A stretch of DNA of 64,000 bases from Nocardioides silvaticus (GTDB lineage: Bacteria > Actinomycetota > Actinomycetes > Propionibacteriales > Nocardioidaceae), in assembly GCF_003160695.1 (NCBI RefSeq), contig NZ_QGDD01000007.1, forward strand, positions 1 to 64,000. Direction: 5' to 3'. Below are positions 60,649 through 64,000 of the stretch, in pieces. Both the position numbers and the translations under genes were made by a program. Each line of letters opens with the position of its first letter. Position 1 is the first letter of the stretch. The notes under the pieces were generated by a model. That model was not told where the DNA came from. It was given only the letters and a program-made list of their open reading frames with translations, and did no database searches.

Positions 60649-60688
60649 CGACGCGCGCTCGCGTCCCGAACATCGGTAGCCTGCTCGG

Positions 60689-62398
60689 ATGTCCGACCCC
60701 AACCCGCAGCGGGCCGCCGCGACCCGACGCCTCCCCGGCCGGCTGACGGCGCCCGAGCCCGGGTGGACCACCCGTGCCGACGTCGTGATCGTCGGCTCCG
60801 GGATCGCCGGCCTCACCGCGGCGCTGCGGCTGCGCGAGCACGTCGAGAAGGTGCTCGTCGTGACCAAGACCGTGCTCAACGCCGGGTCCACGCAGTGGGC
60901 CCAAGGCGGCATCGCCGCGGCGCTCGGTCCCGAGGACACCCCGGAGGAGCACGAGGTCGACACGCTCGTGGCCGGGGCGGGCGCCTGCGACCGCGACGCG
61001 GTCCGCGCGCTGGTCACCGAGGGGCCGGAGGCGGTGCACGAGCTGATCGCGCTCGGCACGAACTTCGACCTCGACGCCGCGGGCGAGCTCTCGCTGACCC
61101 GTGAGGGCGGCCACCACCGCGACCGGATCGCGCACGCCGGCGGCGACGCCACCGGCGCGGAGATCCAGCGCGCGCTGATCGCGGCGATCGAGGCGGCTCC
61201 CGACATCGAGGTCATCCAGCACGCGCTGGCGGTCGACCTGCTGCTCGCGCCGCCTGAACAGGACGGCGGCGTGGCCGGCCTGACCCTGCACGTGATCGGC
61301 GAGGGCGTCCGCGACGGCGTCGGCGCCGTCCACTGCCGGGCCGTGGTGCTGGCCAGCGGCGGGCTCGGGCAGGTCTTCTCGCAGACCACCAACCCCGCCG
61401 TCTCCACCGGTGACGGGATGGCGCTCGCGCTCCGGGCCGGCGCGACGCTGCGCGACCTGGAGTTCGTGCAGTTCCACCCGACGGTGATGTACCTCGGCCC
61501 GGAGTCCCGCGGCCAGCAGCCGCTCATCTCCGAGGCGGTGCGGGGCGAGGGCGCGTTCCTCGTCGACGACGAGGGCACCCGCTTCATGCAGGGCGTGCAC
61601 GAGCTCGCCGACCTGGCCCCCCGCGACGTCGTCGCCAAGGCGATCATGAAGCGGATGCTCGAGACCGGCCGGCCGCACATGTGGCTCGACGCGCGGCACC
61701 TGGGTGCGGAGTTCTGGGAGAGGCGATTCCCGACCATCCTCGCCACCGCCCGGTCGCACGGCGTCGACCCGGTCACCGAGCTGATCCCTGTCGCACCGGC
61801 CTGTCACTACGCCTCGGGCGGGGTACGCACCGACCTCGACGGCCGCACCGACCTGCCCGGCCTCTACGCCACCGGGGAGGTGGCCTGCTCCGGCGTGCAC
61901 GGGGCCAACCGGCTCGCCTCCAACTCGCTGCTGGAGGGCCTGGTCTTCTCCCGCCGGATCGCCGCCGTGCTGCCGGGCGAGCTGCGCCCGTGGCAGGACG
62001 TCGCCGCCGACGGCCGCACCGCCGGGCTGGTGACCGGTGCCGCGCGCCGGGACCTCCAGGAGACGATGACCTCCAAGGTCGGCGTGCTGCGGTCCGCCGG
62101 CGGGCTCGCCGAGGCCACCGGCCTGCTCGACAAGCTCACCGGCCAGGTGGCCGAGCAGGTCGACCAGGACTCCTGGGAGACCACCAACCTGTTGACGATC
62201 AGCACCGCCCTGGCCGACGCCGCCGCGCTCCGCGAGGAGACCCGCGGCTCGCACTGGCGCGACGACTTCCCCGAGCGCGACGACGCCCGCTGGGCCGGCC
62301 ACTTCGACGTCTCGATGTCCGACGGGGTGACGACCGTGACCTTCAGCCCGGCGCCGGCCACCGACACCGACCTGCCGACCGACGGAGCAGGAGCATGA
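60689..62398 (+). CDS. nadB: L-aspartate oxidase
   Basis: A 569-residue FAD enzyme oxidising aspartate to iminoaspartate, the first step of NAD synthesis. An N-terminal extension (1-27) leads to the FAD motif VIVGSGIAGLTAALRL, then GSTQWAQGGIAAAL, and the active-site block HPTVMYLGPESRGQQPLISEAVRGEGA and GGVRTDLDGRT. VACSGVHGANRLASNSLLEGLVF is near the end of the FAD domain. It overlaps nadC (ATGA). nadA is not in this window, so quinolinate synthase must lie elsewhere. ATG at 60689 is 40 bp after panD. Confidence 0.97.
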   Translation: MSDPNPQRAAATRRLPGRLTAPEPGWTTRADVVIVGSGIAGLTAALRLREHVEKVLVVTKTVLNAGSTQWAQGGIAAALGPEDTPEEHEVDTLVAGAGACDRDAVRALVTEGPEAVHELIALGTNFDLDAAGELSLTREGGHHRDRIAHAGGDATGAEIQRALIAAIEAAPDIEVIQHALAVDLLLAPPEQDGGVAGLTLHVIGEGVRDGVGAVHCRAVVLASGGLGQVFSQTTNPAVSTGDGMALALRAGATLRDLEFVQFHPTVMYLGPESRGQQPLISEAVRGEGAFLVDDEGTRFMQGVHELADLAPRDVVAKAIMKRMLETGRPHMWLDARHLGAEFWERRFPTILATARSHGVDPVTELIPVAPACHYASGGVRTDLDGRTDLPGLYATGEVACSGVHGANRLASNSLLEGLVFSRRIAAVLPGELRPWQDVAADGRTAGLVTGAARRDLQETMTSKVGVLRSAGGLAEATGLLDKLTGQVAEQVDQDSWETTNLLTISTALADAAALREETRGSHWRDDFPERDDARWAGHFDVSMSDGVTTVTFSPAPATDTDLPTDGAGA

Positions 62399-63315
62399 CG
62401 CTCGCCCGGACGCCGTACGACGCGCTGCCCTCGGCGCTCGTCACCGAGATCGCCGACGCGGGGCTCGATCCCGCCGCCGTCCACGCCCACGTCGTGACGG
62501 CGTTCGACGAAGACCTTCCCGGCGGCGCGGACGACGCGACCAGCGCCGCGATGCCGGAGATGGGACGGGCCGTCGCCGACATCGCCGCCCGTGAGGTCGG
62601 TGTGGTCGCGGGGCTCGCGATCGCCGAGCTCGCGTTCCGCTACGCGCTGGGCGACGACGTCGAGGTCACCGGCCGGCTGCCCGACGGCAGCCGGGTGAAG
62701 CCCGGCGACGTGGTGCTCACGGTCGCGGGACCCGTCAAGGGCGTGCTGACCGCCGAGCGCACCGCGCTCAACTTCGCCTCCCACCTCTCCGGAGTCGCCA
62801 CCGCGACCGCCGCCTGGGTCGACGCGATCGCCGGCACCGGCGCCCGGGTGCTCGACACCCGCAAGACGCTGCCCGGCTGGCGGGCGCTGCAGAAGTACGC
62901 CGTGCGCTGCGGCGGCGGGGTCAACCACCGGTTCAGCCTGGTCGACCGCGCGATGGTCAAGGACAACCACGCGGTCGCCGCCGGCGGGGTCGTCGAGGCC
63001 TACCGCGCCGTGGTCGCCGCGAACCCCGGTCTGCGGGTGGAGGTCGAGGTGATGGATCTCGACGAGCTGCGAGCCGTGCTCGACGCCGGCTGCACCGAGG
63101 TGCTGCTCGACAACATGAGCACGGCCGACATGCGGGCGGCGGTGGAGATCAACGTGGCCGCCGGCCGTCCGGCGGCGTTGGAGGCCTCCGGCGGGCTCAC
63201 CCTCGAGCGCGCCCGCGAGGTCGCGGAGACCGGCGTGGACTTCATCTCGGTCGGCGCGCTCACGCACTCGGTCAACGTCTTCGACCTCGGGCTGGACTTC
63301 CGGGAGCAGGAATGA
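62395..63315 (+). CDS. nadC: Nicotinate-nucleotide diphosphorylase (quinolinate phosphoribosyltransferase)
   Basis: A 306-residue QPRTase forming nicotinate mononucleotide from quinolinate and PRPP. DTRKTLPGWRALQKYAVRCGGGVNHR (written in part; about 158-182), VKDNH, VEVEVMDLDEL and LLDNMS, and the final GGLTLERAREVAETGVDFIS are the quinolinate/PRPP sites. It is coupled at both ends: ATGA with nadB and GAATGA with coaX. Standard length. Confidence 0.97.
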   Translation: MTLARTPYDALPSALVTEIADAGLDPAAVHAHVVTAFDEDLPGGADDATSAAMPEMGRAVADIAAREVGVVAGLAIAELAFRYALGDDVEVTGRLPDGSRVKPGDVVLTVAGPVKGVLTAERTALNFASHLSGVATATAAWVDAIAGTGARVLDTRKTLPGWRALQKYAVRCGGGVNHRFSLVDRAMVKDNHAVAAGGVVEAYRAVVAANPGLRVEVEVMDLDELRAVLDAGCTEVLLDNMSTADMRAAVEINVAAGRPAALEASGGLTLERAREVAETGVDFISVGALTHSVNVFDLGLDFREQE

Positions 63316-64000
63316 CGCTGCTGGCGGCCGATATCGGCAACGCGCACACCGTCCTCGGGATGATCAGTGACGGCGAGGTCGGCTCGCACTGGCGGGTCGC
63401 CACCCACGAGCACCGCACCGCCGACGAATGGGCGGTGCTGCTCCGCGGCCTGCTCGGGGCGGAAGTCAGCGAGATCTCCGGTATTTCCGTCTGCTCGACC
63501 GTCCCTGCGGTTCTGCAGTCCTGGCGCGAGATGCTGCTCGGTCATTTCCCTGATATCCCGCACGTCATTGTCGAGCCCGGCGTGCGCACCGGCGTACCGA
63601 TCCTCGTCGACAATCCGCGCGAGGTCGGCACCGACCGGATCATCAACGCGCTGGCAGCGGCCAACGACTTCGGCGGACCAGCGATCGTCGTCGACTTCGG
63701 CGGCACCGCGACGACGTTCGACGTCATCGACGACCAGGGCCGGTACGTCGGCGGCGCCATCACCCCCGGCATCGAGATCTCCCTCGAGGCACTGGGCACG
63801 CGCGGCGCGCAGCTGCGGATGGTCGAGCTGGTGCGGCCACGCGGCGTCGTCGGCAAGAACACCGTCGAGGCCCTCCAGTCCGGCATGGTGTTCGGCGTCG
63901 CCAGCCAGGTCGAGGGGATGGTCGAGCGGATCACCGCGGCCCTCGGCGTCGCGGCCGGTGAGGTCCGGGTGGTCGCCACCGGATATCTCGCGCCACTGGT
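63312..64000 (+). CDS. coaX: Type III pantothenate kinase, partial (runs off the window)
   Basis: The first 229 codons of a CoaX-type pantothenate kinase, phosphorylating pantothenate for CoA synthesis. The ASKHA-fold phosphate loop reads LLAADIGNAHTVLGM, where most have D-x-G-N-T-x; Ala replaces Thr. VGTDRIINALAA and VVDFGGTATTFDVI (one more Gly than the usual DFGTATT) follow, then GGAITPGIEISLEALGTRGAQLR and GKNTVEALQSG. ATG at 63312 overlaps the nadC stop by 4 nt. The gene closes the pan-nad operon and continues beyond the window. Confidence 0.93.
   Translation, partial: MTLLAADIGNAHTVLGMISDGEVGSHWRVATHEHRTADEWAVLLRGLLGAEVSEISGISVCSTVPAVLQSWREMLLGHFPDIPHVIVEPGVRTGVPILVDNPREVGTDRIINALAAANDFGGPAIVVDFGGTATTFDVIDDQGRYVGGAITPGIEISLEALGTRGAQLRMVELVRPRGVVGKNTVEALQSGMVFGVASQVEGMVERITAALGVAAGEVRVVATGYLAPL

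Overview
This 64 kb window looks like a piece of the chromosome of a high-G+C actinobacterium, most like Nocardioides or a relative in the Nocardioidaceae. This is inferred from the strong GC bias, frequent GTG/TTG starts, many TGATG/ATGA/GTGA stop-start overlaps, a WhiB-family regulator and the gene order; no database was searched. From memory of Mycobacterium tuberculosis, two conserved blocks are visible: Rv3683-Rv3671 (metallophosphoesterase, ponA2, whiB4/wblA, two ArsA-type ATPases, DUF4177, RidA, MBL hydrolase, crp, nth, TlpA-like, Nudix, marP) and Rv3628-Rv3600 (ppa, dacB, DUF2342 metalloprotease, tilS, hpt, ftsH, folE-P-B-K, DUF3180, DUF2520, panC, panD, coaX). Here nadB-nadC lie between panD and coaX.

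Layout. 1-2.1 kb is an accessory edge: the end of an IS3-family element has cut off a LexA-box-preceded DUF222/HNH gene, followed by a 0.5 kb array of palindromic repeats and tRNA-Pro(CGG). 2.2-8.8 kb is the ponA2/wblA/ArsA block. 8.9-14.1 kb holds a MacB-like ABC exporter with a LuxR/DesK-type two-component system, placed between conserved genes. 14.1-17 kb resumes the block (DUF4177, RidA, Nudix, MBL). 17-21.4 kb is accessory: DUF1330/XRE, YdeI-like, an AbiEi-DUF559 gene bracketed by inverted arrays of a 22-bp repeat, and a sigma factor coupled to a membrane beta-propeller-like protein. 21.5-25.6 kb is crp/nth/TlpA/Nudix/marP.

25.6-32.4 kb is lipid/steroid-like catabolism: an enoyl-CoA isomerase-like protein, then an OYE-type reductase and a DapB-like/SDR/MBL group preceded by two KstR-like operators, and an AraC regulator. 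33.6-37.5 kb is a TPP-riboswitch-led thiamine ABC transporter. 37.5-42.8 kb holds a PAP2 membrane protein, an NlpC/P60 hydrolase, an acyl-CoA oxidase and a methyltransferase. 42.8-53.4 kb is ppa, dacB, metalloprotease, tilS, hpt, ftsH and the folate operon. 53.5-57 kb is an osmoprotectant (OpuC-like) ABC system, followed by a glycosyltransferase. 58.4-64 kb is the pantothenate/NAD operon, running off the window inside coaX.

Beyond the genes, the window is rich in palindromic repeats of several unrelated families: the 48-bp array at 1.5-2.0 kb, the inverted 22-bp arrays around the AbiEi-DUF559 gene, a hairpin doublet at 53.4 kb, and a short TCTCGACAGGCTCG motif sitting in frame inside three protein-coding genes. 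The AbiEi-DUF559 gene with its cognate-looking repeats is the best candidate for an undescribed element.
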